Below are positions 33,962-42,258 of a stretch of DNA of 64,000 nucleotides, one piece after another. Source of the DNA: Streptococcus mitis (GTDB lineage Bacteria; Bacillota; Bacilli; Lactobacillales; Streptococcaceae); assembly GCF_000722765.2 (NCBI RefSeq), contig NZ_CP028415.1, positions 936,501 through 1,000,500 on the forward strand, written 5' to 3'. Numbering within the stretch: position 1 is the stretch's first letter; each line of letters opens with the position of its first letter. Below the pieces are notes generated by a model, which made no database searches, was not told where the DNA came from, and saw only the letters and a program-made list of their open reading frames with translations. A program made the position numbers and the translations under genes.

Positions 33962-34392
33962 ATGATACTGTGGAACGGAACAGTAGCCCTAGTATTGACT
34001 ACTGTCGTTTCTATTCATATTGGCTATTCTAGGACTGAGATGAAAAAATCTATAAATGCTCAGAATAAAATTGAACCCGCAAATCTCCCCAAAACAATGG
34101 TGAGTCATGTACTTGTATTATTCCGAAAAAATACACCTCTGGTGCAGTGAGACAAATTGGTGTATCTTATAGTGGCTTCGTAGATGAAAGCTATACTCTA
34201 CTATCACTCTTTGATGATGTAGAACAAATTGAAAAAGATAATAGACTTCAGACAGCTATTGATGTTGTCAGAGAACAGTTTGGTTTTTTAGCCATACAAA
34301 AAGGAACCGTCCTAACTGAAGGTTCCAGAAATATTGAACGCAGTAAACTTATCGGTGGTCATTCCGCGGGTGGATTGGAGGGATTAAAATGA
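33962..34392 (+). pseudogene. umuC/impB-type Y-family polymerase, C-terminal fragment with frameshift
   Basis: Two overlapping frames make one protein end. The first reads TTVVSIHIGYSRTEMKKSI to a stop at 34150; the second begins GVSYSGFVDESYTLLSLF and ends 'QKGTVLTEGSRNIERSK' ... GLEGLK. Joining them needs one more A in the run at 34126-34131 (FRK-KYTSGAVRQIG). The N-terminal 300 or so residues (catalytic palm) are missing, so no active polymerase is made. It is part of the Tn5252-derived side of MEGA and overlaps the next ORF by 4 nt. Confidence 0.85.
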
Positions 34393-34724
34393 AACAAGAA
34401 AAAAATACAGTACAATTTTCAGAAATCCGTAGCAAAGGATGTAATGATATTGAAATGCTTGAAAGATTTTTACATGGAATCGTTGAAACAGCAACTTCAA
34501 AACTTCGTCAGAGAAAACTCAAAACAACTGAAATATCGATACGACTAGTACATGCTAAATCTGAAAACCGATTACCATTGGAATTTACATTTAGCATTAA
34601 GCCAACAAGCTCATCTGTGATAATCTATACTGAGGTAATCAATCGCTTTAAAGAATGTTACACAGGTGGGGGAATTCAAGGTTTTACGATTCAATTTGAT
34701 AAAAATACCCTTGCCTCTGCATAG
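34389..34724 (+). CDS. Tn5252-type hypothetical protein of the umuC cluster
   Basis: 111 residues (MKQEKNTVQFSEIRSKGCN ...), soluble, alpha/beta. It starts within the umuC stop (ATGA overlap) and is the second gene of the umuC-yolD cluster known on Tn5252 and MEGA. Function unknown. Ribosome site GGAGGG inside the upstream gene. Confidence 0.75.
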   Translation: MKQEKNTVQFSEIRSKGCNDIEMLERFLHGIVETATSKLRQRKLKTTEISIRLVHAKSENRLPLEFTFSIKPTSSSVIIYTEVINRFKECYTGGGIQGFTIQFDKNTLASA

Positions 34725-34736
34725 AAAGGATTTGAT

Positions 34737-35105
34737 ATGATTGACCGTTCATATTTACCATTTCAATCAGCAAGAGAGTACCAGGATACAAAGATGCAAA
34801 AATGGATGGGCTTTTTCCTATCTGAACATGCATCAGCACTCTCTGATGATACAAACAAAGTAACGTACATGTCTGACTTATCACTAGAGAAGAAATTATT
34901 ACTCCTCAGTCAAGTATACGCCGGGCAGCTACGCACACGCATTCAAGTGATTGAAAAAAACAAGCGTGTTTCCTACACTGGAACAATACCAAGTCTGACC
35001 AAAGATTTCATTTTGATAAAAACTACAACAGGTCACATCAATTTGAAATTAAAAGACATTATTAGTATTGAACTTGTCGAGGAGGTGCTCTATGAATCAG
35101 CTTGA
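34737..35105 (+). CDS. YolD-like protein
   Basis: 122 residues with the YolD layout: 'MQKWMGFFLSEH' near 20-32 and a C-terminal SH3-like beta barrel ('GTIPSLTKDFILIKTTTGHI'). YolD proteins accompany UmuC-like polymerases in Firmicutes and mobile elements, possibly as UmuD equivalents. Here the polymerase partner is broken. Ribosome site AGAAAGGATTTG. Confidence 0.8.
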   Translation: MIDRSYLPFQSAREYQDTKMQKWMGFFLSEHASALSDDTNKVTYMSDLSLEKKLLLLSQVYAGQLRTRIQVIEKNKRVSYTGTIPSLTKDFILIKTTTGHINLKLKDIISIELVEEVLYESA

Positions 35106-35391
35106 GTTTCAGCGTAATCACCTACAAATGGACTATTATAGCGAGAGCTACCAAGATTTTGAACGTGACTTCTACCGCTACTCTAACATGAATATTCCAT
35201 TGACCTTCCTAACTGATGATATCCTAAAAACAATGGCGACTTCACGTAAGAATTACTTTGTCCTCAATAAGGAAAAGTCCAGAGATAACCGCGATCACTT
35301 CTTCATATTTGAAGTAAGTACCGTAGATGAGAATCCGCTAATCTATCATTATACATATAAGAAAACTACAATATATTTAGCAGAAAAATAG
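35092..35391 (+). CDS. DUF5960 family protein
   Basis: 99 residues from the start at 35092 (GAGGAGGTGCTCT before it); the reading frame opens earlier but without a ribosome site. It overlaps the yolD gene by 14 nt. 'QDFERDFYRYSNMNIPLTFL' and 'KNYFVLNKEKSRDNRDHFF' are recognisable DUF5960 segments. Last gene of the Tn5252-type cluster; function unknown. Confidence 0.75.
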   Translation: MNQLEFQRNHLQMDYYSESYQDFERDFYRYSNMNIPLTFLTDDILKTMATSRKNYFVLNKEKSRDNRDHFFIFEVSTVDENPLIYHYTYKKTTIYLAEK

Positions 35392-35420
35392 GAGCAGTTC
35401 AATTGACTGTTCCTATTTTT
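35384..35420 (+). terminator. Intrinsic terminator of the umuC cluster
   Basis: Stem AAAAATAGGA-CAGTT/GACTG-TCCTATTTTT with T run; overlaps the DUF5960 stop and faces the end of msr(D). Confidence 0.8.
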
Positions 35421-35508
35421 AATATTCATAAAATCTAAAGTCTTTATACTCTTTAACAATGGAGTCGCCAACCAGAACAGACTATACTGACCAGCGACTA
35501 CCTTAAAT

Positions 35509-36972
35509 TTAATGTTTCAGATTTATTTTCTTATCTCTAATTTCATAAACTACATCTGCTACATTTTCGAGTAATCGTTTATCGTGGGTGATAAACACGA
35601 TAGTTCCGGTGTACTCCTTCATTAGTATTTCCAAAGCCTCTAAACTTGGTATGTCAAGGAAGTTACTGGGTTCATCCATTATTAGGATGTTATATCTACC
35701 CATGAGCATTTTAGCAAGCAACAATTTTATAATTTCTCCACCGCTTAAAACAGATAAACTTTTTCCAATATCGTTCTGTTTGAACCCCATAGATGCTAGC
35801 ACTGAACGAATTTCTGATATATTGTAGTCACAATCCTTCTGCATAAACTCCATAACATTCTGATTACTGTTGTACTTGTAACCATTCTGTGCAAAGTAAC
35901 CTATTTTTGCCTTAGGCGAAATAGAAATTCCTTCTTCATGGTTTAAGATCATTTGGATTAAAGTTGTTTTTCCGATTCCATTACCACCAGTTAACGCCAC
36001 TTTTGCTCCTAACGGAATTTGAAAAGATGCATTTTCAAACAGAGCCTTATCCCCAAATACTTTATTAATTTCTGCACCGACTATAGGGTATGGATTATGG
36101 AGCTCCAATGCTTTACTTTGCCTGAAACGAATTCTGCGAATGCCTTCCGGAGCTTCTACTTTTCCTAAGGCCGCAATCCTGTGCTCTAGGGTTTTAGCAG
36201 CATTATACATCTTTTTTTCCTTACTTCCTATTGATTTTTGATGAGCTAAACGCCCTCCGTCTTCAGTACTTTTTTTCTTTGAAGAACCTTTTGCCTTCTG
36301 TTCTATTTTACGAGCCTGTTTTCGCTTTTCCTCCGCAGCCCTTTCCAATCGGGCACGTTCCGCAATAAATTGTTCGTATTCTGCAGCTTGGCTCTTACGT
36401 TCTTCCTCTTTCTGACGAAGATAATCAGAATAGTTTCCCCAATACTCAGTGATTTTGCCATCTTTCAGTTCCCATATTTTATCTACTATTTCATCAAGAA
36501 AATAGCGGTCATGGCTAATAACTAACAGTGCACCTGTAAAATATTTTAGCTGTCCTATTAGAAAATCAATTCCTTCACGGTCTAAATGGCTCGTAGGTTC
36601 ATCTGCTAAAATACCATGAACCTGTGCCGATAAGGCCTGTGCTATTTTAAGCCTTGTTTCTTCACCACCGCTCATAGTCTGTATATTTAATTGCTCAACA
36701 CCTAGCTTGCCTACAAGTGCAAAATCTTTTTCCTCCTGCAGAGTTACTTCGTCCAACTGGGGAATATAGGCAAGTTCACCCAGACGATTCATTTTACATC
36801 CTGGGGGAGTTAATTCTCCTAAAAGTACCCTGAGTAAAGTGCTTTTTCCAGCACCATTTGCTCCTACTAAACCAATACGGTCATAATCATATACTTCTAA
36901 TTCATTTATATCTAAAACATCGCGTCCTTTGAATTCCACACGAATGTCTTTTGCTTTTAATATTAATTCCAT
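35509..36972 (-). CDS. msr(D): Msr(D)/Mel ABC-F ribosome protection protein
   Basis: 487 residues, exact length of Msr(D). Two ABC domains on one chain: Walker [10 protein letters not shown] and GGNGIGKTT, signatures MSGGEE and LSGGE, no transmembrane part. Between them a charged linker (about 200-260) reaches into the ribosome's peptidyl-transferase region and displaces macrolides and ketolides. Ribosome site GGAGGAAATGTT. Preceded by the leader peptide MYLIFM and attenuator hairpin. Second gene of the MEGA efflux pair. Confidence 0.97.
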
Positions 36973-37017
36973 AACATTTCCTCCTGTCTATAATCGCATG
37001 CTTTCATTTGCTTGTAT

Positions 37018-37045
37018 GCAGGGAAAACCCTGCGATTTTAGCAGG
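37018..37045 (-). terminator. Attenuator hairpins before msr(D)
   Basis: Minus strand alternatives: CCTGC/GCAGG and GCAGGG-TTTT-CCCTGC, mutually exclusive. These follow the leader peptide and fit the published model in which a ribosome stalled by a macrolide on the leader lets transcription continue into msr(D). Confidence 0.75.
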
Positions 37046-37050
37046 AAGAG

Positions 37051-37071
37051 TTACATGAAAATAAGATACAT
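37051..37071 (-). CDS. msrDL: msr(D) leader peptide MYLIFM
   Basis: Six codons (ATG TAT CTT ATT TTC ATG TAA) with ribosome site GGAGGAATATTT. I recognise it as the macrolide-sensing leader of msr(D). Position, sequence and the following hairpin agree. Confidence 0.88.
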   Translation of the reverse strand: MYLIFM

Positions 37072-37091
37072 AAATATTCCTCCAATATTGT

Positions 37092-38309
37092 TTATTTTAA
37101 ATCTAATTTTCTAACCTCAGTTATCATTTGGCAAACTATAGCAATGCCAATAATTAAAATACCTGATAGTAAAAACCAATGATTTACACCGATTTTATCA
37201 GCAAAGAATCCAGAAAGAATTAACCCAATTGGCATAGCAAGTGACATGATACTTCCGATCAAAGAAAATACACGTCCTAAATATTCAGGCTTAATTTTCT
37301 CCTGAAAAAGAGCTGTTTGCACACCGCTATAAAATGGCACCGAAAGCCCCATTATTGCACAGCAAACTACGAATATTACAAATCCATTTGGAGGAAGTAT
37401 TCCCGAAACGGCTAAACTGGTCCCCATTATAAAAAATGAACTTGTTATTAGTAATACATGCTTTTCGAAGCCCCCTAATCTTCCTAATAATAAGCCTCCT
37501 GCTAGCATCCCAAATGCAAAGGAAATTTCCGTAATAGAAATATGCACAGGCGTTCCATTAAAGTGTTCCATGCTTATTAAAGGAAATAGTGCATTGATTG
37601 GCATATAAACAAAAGTATATAGTGTTCCTAAGAGTAATAAGGCAAACAATCCTTTGTTTTGTCTCAGAACCACAACTCCTTCTTTCATCTCCCTTATGAA
37701 ATTTGGTTCTAAACTTTGCACTTGATTACCCAGCTTAGGTATACGTACAATTGCTACCGTAATAGATGCAATCACAGCACCCAATACGTCGATGGCAATA
37801 ATAGCATTTAAATCCCAAACGGAGTATAAGAGTGCTGCAACTGCCGGACTAACAATATAGCTTATAGACTGCAAAGACTGACTATAGCCTGCGCATTTCG
37901 TTAGCTGTTCTTCTGGTACTAAAAGTGGTGTAACCGCATTGAGTGCTGGGGTATGAAAAGCTGTTCCAATGCTACGGATAAACAATACTATCATAATCAT
38001 CCAGACAGGTAGCTCCATACAGAATGCAACAATAGCAAGCACTGCACCAGCTGCTGCGATAATTAAATCGGCACCAATCATTATCTTCTTCCTATCATGA
38101 CGATCCACTAGCACACCAATGGCAGGTCCCAAAATCGCATAGGGTAAAAAACCTACTAATGAAGCCATAGACAAGACCATCGCAGATCCTGTTTTTTCTG
38201 TAAGGTAAAAAATAATCGCCATTTGCAGGATGGCACTAGTGATTAATGATACTGCTTGCCCTGCCCATATTGCATAAAATTTTCGTTTCCAATTGTTGTA
38301 TTTTTCCAT
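37092..38309 (-). CDS. mef(E): Mef(E) macrolide efflux MFS transporter
   Basis: 405 residues with twelve membrane segments and the MFS motif 'GVLVDRHDRKK' between helices 2 and 3. It exports 14- and 15-membered macrolides by proton antiport. The sequence matches Mef(E) rather than Mef(A) in several stretches (MEKYNNWKRKFYAIW, 'AILGPAIGVLVD', ending EVRKLDLK), as expected on MEGA. It is transcribed first, 119 bp before msr(D). Start at 38309 with ribosome site CAGGAG. Confidence 0.96.
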   Translation of the reverse strand: MEKYNNWKRKFYAIWAGQAVSLITSAILQMAIIFYLTEKTGSAMVLSMASLVGFLPYAILGPAIGVLVDRHDRKKIMIGADLIIAAAGAVLAIVAFCMELPVWMIMIVLFIRSIGTAFHTPALNAVTPLLVPEEQLTKCAGYSQSLQSISYIVSPAVAALLYSVWDLNAIIAIDVLGAVIASITVAIVRIPKLGNQVQSLEPNFIREMKEGVVVLRQNKGLFALLLLGTLYTFVYMPINALFPLISMEHFNGTPVHISITEISFAFGMLAGGLLLGRLGGFEKHVLLITSSFFIMGTSLAVSGILPPNGFVIFVVCCAIMGLSVPFYSGVQTALFQEKIKPEYLGRVFSLIGSIMSLAMPIGLILSGFFADKIGVNHWFLLSGILIIGIAIVCQMITEVRKLDLK

Positions 38310-38377
38310 TTATATTATCTCCTGCATATTATTTTGCTTGAATTTCTATTTTGAATAGCATTCTAGGCAATAAAAAA

Positions 38378-38414
38378 TGCAGGCCAAACCCCACAATGTG
38401 GCTTTTGGTCTGCA
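38378..38414 (-). terminator. Attenuator terminator in the mef leader
   Basis: Minus strand: TGCAGaCCAAA / TTTGGcCTGCA with an inner GCCACA/TGTGG, then a six-T run, 63 nt before mef(E). It would stop transcription when the leader peptide is translated without macrolide. Confidence 0.8.
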
Positions 38415-38576
38415 TACATACAATTTGGAAACATTCATATTAAAGACATAGTTAAATAAAGGTATAGTTAAATAACCAATATCCTCACCGTAACTAATGA
38501 ATGCTCAATATCGTATAAATAAGCACAACAAAAAAGCCTATCATCGGGTATAGATTCTGCTTTTTTTATTGCCAGC

Positions 38577-38603
38577 TTATCTTAAACGCATTGAGGCTGT
38601 CAT
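38577..38603 (-). CDS. mefL: mef(E) leader peptide MTASMRLR
   Basis: Eight codons and TAA with AGGAGG 11 nt upstream. It is the inducible mef leader: macrolide-bound ribosomes stall at the RLR end and change the fold of the downstream RNA. Confidence 0.88.
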   Translation of the reverse strand: MTASMRLR

Positions 38604-38643
38604 AGTTTCGGTTCCTCCTACATCTTTGTTTATATCAATTTAT

Positions 38644-38672
38644 AGTATAACACAACAAGATGATATGTTCAA
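38644..38672 (-). promoter_or_regulatory. mef(E)-msr(D) promoter
   Basis: Minus strand: -35 TTGAAC (38667-38672), 17-nt spacer, -10 TATACT (38644-38649). Confidence 0.8.
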
Positions 38673-38694
38673 TATAAAAGTTATGGAATGAGAC

Positions 38695-38865
38695 TCATAC
38701 TTCCAATTCGATGCCAGATTTAAAGGATATGACGAAGTTTTCTTCATAGACTGTAACGCTCTGGATTATCTTCCTTAGTAGCAAGCGATTAGCTTTCACA
38801 AAATCTTCTGTTTGTAGTTTTAAAAATTCATCAGGATTTTCTAACTCAACCTCAAAATATTTCAT
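38695..38865 (-). CDS. C-terminal fragment of a large serine recombinase (probable)
   Basis: 56 residues from the ATG at 38865 (ribosome site GAGGG); the frame opens at 38922. The ending 'LLLRKIIQSVTVYEENFVIS' followed by a short acidic tail is like the extreme C terminus of TndX-type large serine recombinases. The catalytic domain is absent, so it cannot recombine DNA. It lies at the mef side of MEGA and may record the element's ancestry. Confidence 0.5.
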   Translation of the reverse strand: MKYFEVELENPDEFLKLQTEDFVKANRLLLRKIIQSVTVYEENFVISFKSGIELEV

Positions 38866-38908
38866 TTTACATTCCCTCATTTCATTTATTGATAAATTGA
38901 GTTTGCAA

Positions 38909-38937
38909 AAAAGAGTGGACAATTTTTGTCTACTCTT
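38909..38937. repeat. Palindrome resembling the WYL-island operator
   Basis: AAGAGTGGACA-atttt-TGTCTACTCTT (12-bp arms, one mismatch); core TGGACA-N5-TGTCTA has the same 17-bp layout as the three WYL-island operators. On the minus strand a six-T run follows, so it can also be an intrinsic terminator. No -10 at the shared distance. Confidence 0.5.
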
Positions 38938-39056
38938 AACCTTTAAAATAGTTTTTTTTAATCGATTTGAAGTTGCCTAAATTATTACTTATTCGGTAAA
39001 ATGAAGTATTGCTTTCAACAGATTTCCTTCAACTACACTTCACTTGATTCAAACAA

Positions 39057-39288
39057 GGTGGGTACATTTCTATTCCCACAAACTCCTTGTCAATGGAAAC
39101 AAACACGTACCCACAGGGTAAATGGAAATAGAAACTGATAATTTCTAGCTATCACTTCTACTCATTCCAAAAATTTTCTCACTCTGATACTTACCCACCA
39201 TAAAGCAAAAAGCCTTGCAATCAAGGCTTTCATTATCCCTTTCGTTCAAAGGTTTCTAAGCTTTTACGAGCAGAGCGACACACTCAGC
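39057..39288. repeat. Duplicated rlmCD downstream region (left copy)
   Basis: About 230 bp similar to 43482-43710: an inverted repeat (GGTGGGTAC ... GTACCCAC, 39057-39114), a terminator hairpin AAAGCCTTG-caat-CAAGGCTTT (39208-39230) and the last codons of rlmCD. The two copies are in the same orientation and differ by point changes and small indels. Confidence 0.85.
39256..39288 (-). pseudogene. rlmCD 3'-end remnant, second
   Basis: Minus strand: ECVALLVKA and TAG at 39256-39258, same residues as the end of the intact rlmCD; similarity stops upstream of the Glu codon. Marks the left edge of the cad-containing insert. Confidence 0.75.
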
Positions 39289-39379
39289 GGTTCGCTATCT
39301 CCGTTCTGTCTGCGTGCTAGCACTTGTCAATCACGGACAGCTATCGCATGGGCGGAAGTAAATGCTAATCTTCGTCGTT

Positions 39380-39422
39380 TTACTCCTTGACTAGCAAACT
39401 TACCGCCTCAACATGTGGAGTT
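39380..39422 (-). pseudogene. rlmCD 3'-end remnant, third
   Basis: Minus strand: TPHVEAVSLLVKE and TAA at 39380-39382. It carries the right copy of the 17-bp MEGA-boundary repeat (39401-39417). Confidence 0.7.
39401..39417. repeat. 17-bp direct repeat, right copy (MEGA boundary)
   Basis: TACCGCCTCAACATGTG, identical to 33892-33908. Confidence 0.75.
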
Positions 39423-39429
39423 AGTCAAC

Positions 39430-39767
39430 ATCTATATTATATAACGAAAGTGATAGAGTTGTTGTTTAAAATTAAACTTTAGAATGAAAATATTTAAAAA
39501 AAGTAGATCACTTTTAGAAGTGTCCTACTTGTATTATTTTTATTTAAAAAGGGATAAATCCTTAACAAAAGGGGTGTACTCCCGCGCCTTCGGGAAGGAA
39601 AAAAAGAAATGGCGCAAAATCAAGGTTTTATTTTTGAAATTTACCAGAAAATACCCTTAATGAAAGTAACGTAGTTCTTGTTGATGGTCATAGTGTGTTC
39701 TATTGATGCACGTTCAACGGTTACTAGATTTAGGTTAAAATCGTTAAAGCCCATATCATAGTTTAAA
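39430..39767. other. Gene-poor stretch between att-like remnants and the cad operon
   Basis: AT-rich; a small GC hairpin GCGCCTTCGGG near 39585 and short decayed ORF pieces are seen. I find no gene with start and ribosome site. Confidence 0.4.
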
Positions 39768-39799
39768 AAAGCGATTATACAAAAACTTGTATATCGCTC
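39765..39799 (-). terminator. Intrinsic terminator of the cad operon
   Basis: Stem AGCGATATACAA/TTGTATAATCGCT with T run at 39765-39770, 11 nt after the cadA stop. Confidence 0.85.
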
Positions 39800-39810
39800 T
39801 GTTTGTTCAC

Positions 39811-41898
39811 TTACTTTGACAAAGTGGAGGTATCTATCCTCAAGGTCCTCAATGCATTCCATACTGCCAGTAGCGTTACACCAACATCTGCAAAGATTGC
39901 CTCCCACATATTAGAAATTCCCAATCCACTTAGAACCAAGAAAATTAGTTTAACTACAATAGCTAAGGTCATGTTTTGCCGAGCTATTCTGACTGTCTTT
40001 TTAGCCAGTCGAATGACTTGAGGAAGTTTTCCAAGGTCATCATCCATCAGTACAACATCTGCTGATTCAATGGCTGCGTCCGAACCTAGCCCTCCCATAG
40101 CAATACCAACATCTGCCCTAGCAAGAACCGGTGCATCATTCACTCCATCTCCAACAAAGGCAACAGCCTGCTGAGACTGAGTCAGAATTTCCTCAAATGT
40201 ACTCACCTTATCCTGAGGCAAGCAATCTCCAAATGCATCATTGAAGGCAAATTGCTGTGCAAATTCATCAACCACTGCCTGACGATCACCTGAAAGGAGA
40301 ACCGTTTTTTTAATTCCGACCGCCTGTAAATCCTTCAAGGCCTCGATGCTCGTCTCCTTCACTTGGTCTGTGATAAGGAAATAGCCTAAAAAGTGACTGT
40401 CCTCTGCCAAATAGAGAACTGTTCCTGTGCTGTCAATAGCTGGATAAGCAATCCCTTGAACTTCCATTAATCTAGCATTCCCAAGATAGAGCTGTCTGCC
40501 ATCTATCCTACCGGACATGCCCTGCCCTGGTAGCTCGGTAATCTGACTCACCCTATTCTCGTCCACTTCCTGTCCATAGGCTGTTCGAATCGAGTTTGCG
40601 ATTGGATGATTGGAATAGCTTTCCAAATGGGCAGCGAGGTACAGAATATTATCCTCGATACCTTCTGCGTTGACAACGGTATCTACCGCAAAGATACCTT
40701 TTGTAATTGTCCCCGTCTTATCAAATACGACCGTATCCAACTTGGCAAGAGCCTCTAAATAATTTCCACCTTTCACTAAGACACCTAATTTAGATGCTCC
40801 CCCTAGCCCGCCAAAGAAACTCATTGGTACCGAAACCGCAAGAGCACAAGGGCAAGAAATGACTAAAAAGGTAAGTGCCCGATAAAGCCAAGTCGACCAC
40901 TCCCCTAAACCAAGCAAGGGAGGCAGGCTTGCAAGCAGAAAAGCGATTCCGACAACCACTGGTGTATACACACGCGAAAAACGTGTGATCATCCGTTCCG
41001 TCTCCGCTTTTTTATTGCTTGCATTTTCAACTAATTCCAAAATTTTGTTGACCGTTGATTGCGAAAAAGTCTTTCTCACTTCAATTACCAATGGACTAGT
41101 CAAATTGATCACACCACTTGTAATGTCCTCACCAACGCCAATTTCCCTAGGCAGTGATTCTCCTGTCAAGGCTGACGTATCCAGAATAGAACGACCTTTT
41201 CTGACCAGACCATCTAGGGGCACCTTCTCCCCAGGCTTAACTAAAATATGGTCCGCAACCCTTACTGTTTCAGGGTCTACTTGAACGGCTTCTCCCCCCT
41301 CTAGTCTCCAAGCCTTAACCGACCGAATATCCATCAATTGTGCAATGGACTGACGAGATTGAGAGGTGGCCTTGTCTTGGAAATACTCCCCAATCTGATA
41401 AAAAAGCATGACGGCTACTGCCTCTGGAAATTCTCCCAAGAGAAAGGCTCCTAAGGTCGCGATACTCATCAAAAAGTTTTCATCAAAAATATTGCCACGT
41501 TGAATATTTTGAACCATCTTGATAAGAACCTTATGACCGATAATGATATATAGGGTCAGATAATAGACCAGACGAATCCAGAAATACTCCTCTGGCAGGA
41601 AAAAGCCGAAGGCAAATAGAATCGTAACAGCAAGTAGCAGCTCTTTCGCCCAATCTCGTTTTTCTGGAAGTGCCTCTTCCTTTTTCTCACTGATCACTTC
41701 GATTCCAGGTTCAATAGCATCTACTAAGTCAATAATTTCCTTATCTATCCCATCTTCGCTTTTTGTTTCCAAAGTCAGCTTTTGAGCTATCAGATTGACA
41801 GTGGCAGATTCTACCTGCTCCAATTGATTGACAGCACGTTCAATCTTAGCAGCACAATTGCCACAGTCAATTCCCCGAAGTACATACTCTTTCTTCAT
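39811..41898 (-). CDS. cadA: CadA heavy-metal P1B-type ATPase (Cd/Zn/Pb exporter)
   Basis: 695 residues. An N-terminal heavy-metal domain with GIDCGNCAAK (Cys12, Cys15) is followed by the TGES segment (TGESLPRE), the transmembrane metal site CPC (VISCPCALAV), phosphorylation site DKTGT and the hinge GDGVNDAP. These mark a P1B-2 exporter that pumps Cd2+, Zn2+ or Pb2+ out of the cell using ATP. The start at 41898 has AAGGAGG and lies 32 nt inside cadC, so the two are translationally coupled. Complete length; predicted functional. Confidence 0.94.
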   Translation of the reverse strand: MKKEYVLRGIDCGNCAAKIERAVNQLEQVESATVNLIAQKLTLETKSEDGIDKEIIDLVDAIEPGIEVISEKKEEALPEKRDWAKELLLAVTILFAFGFFLPEEYFWIRLVYYLTLYIIIGHKVLIKMVQNIQRGNIFDENFLMSIATLGAFLLGEFPEAVAVMLFYQIGEYFQDKATSQSRQSIAQLMDIRSVKAWRLEGGEAVQVDPETVRVADHILVKPGEKVPLDGLVRKGRSILDTSALTGESLPREIGVGEDITSGVINLTSPLVIEVRKTFSQSTVNKILELVENASNKKAETERMITRFSRVYTPVVVGIAFLLASLPPLLGLGEWSTWLYRALTFLVISCPCALAVSVPMSFFGGLGGASKLGVLVKGGNYLEALAKLDTVVFDKTGTITKGIFAVDTVVNAEGIEDNILYLAAHLESYSNHPIANSIRTAYGQEVDENRVSQITELPGQGMSGRIDGRQLYLGNARLMEVQGIAYPAIDSTGTVLYLAEDSHFLGYFLITDQVKETSIEALKDLQAVGIKKTVLLSGDRQAVVDEFAQQFAFNDAFGDCLPQDKVSTFEEILTQSQQAVAFVGDGVNDAPVLARADVGIAMGGLGSDAAIESADVVLMDDDLGKLPQVIRLAKKTVRIARQNMTLAIVVKLIFLVLSGLGISNMWEAIFADVGVTLLAVWNALRTLRIDTSTLSK

Positions 41899-42244
41899 GT
41901 TTTTCCTCCTTCAAATGCTTCAGTGTCAAAGACAAGACTGATGCGACATGATTATCCGCAAGTTCATAATAGGTCATCTTTCCTTTTTTCTCCCCCTTGA
42001 CCAATTGGCAGTCCCGCAGATAGCGTAGTTGGTGAGAAATAGCAGATTTGGTCATCTGTAACGCAATCGCTAAGTCTCCGACACAAATTGTTTTTTGCCG
42101 TACTGCTTGTAAAATCCGCAAACGAGTTGGATCAGAAATCGCCTTAAAAAAATTGGACATATTTAGCAATGTAACGGTATCAAACTCCGTCTCATGGACC
42201 CCTTGAATTAAATCTGGATTACAAGCTGTTAAACACTGTGACAT
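41867..42244 (-). CDS. cadC: CadC ArsR/SmtB-type metal repressor
   Basis: 125 residues. Winged helix ('AISDPTRLRILQAV', 'MTKSAISHQLRYLRD'). Metal ligands expected from CadC: Cys4 and Cys8 at the N terminus and Cys54 in 'TICVGDLA'; the fourth site usually Cys is Gly56 here. It should bind the two inverted repeats at 43101-43147 and leave them when metal is present. Ends inside cadA. Start at 42244. Confidence 0.92.
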   Translation of the reverse strand: MSQCLTACNPDLIQGVHETEFDTVTLLNMSNFFKAISDPTRLRILQAVRQKTICVGDLAIALQMTKSAISHQLRYLRDCQLVKGEKKGKMTYYELADNHVASVLSLTLKHLKEEKHEERVCTSGN

Positions 42245-42258
42245 ATTTTGTATTCCTC

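Larger units (their letters stand above)
33909..39400. mobile_element. MEGA macrolide efflux genetic assembly
   Basis: A 5.5-kb module with the MEGA gene set in its known order: mef(E) and msr(D) with their leader peptides, convergent with a Tn5252-type umuC/orf/yolD/DUF5960 cluster. It has no transposase or integrase of its own beyond a recombinase fragment at 38695. The gap between mef(E) and msr(D) is 119 bp, the longer MEGA form (the shorter form lacks 99 bp of it). The ends used here are the 17-bp repeat copies, an inference. Confidence 0.85.

Noticed and set aside
39641..39907. 88-aa minus-strand ORF after cadA
   Set aside because: It overlaps the cadA end in another frame and crosses the cad terminator; no ribosome site.
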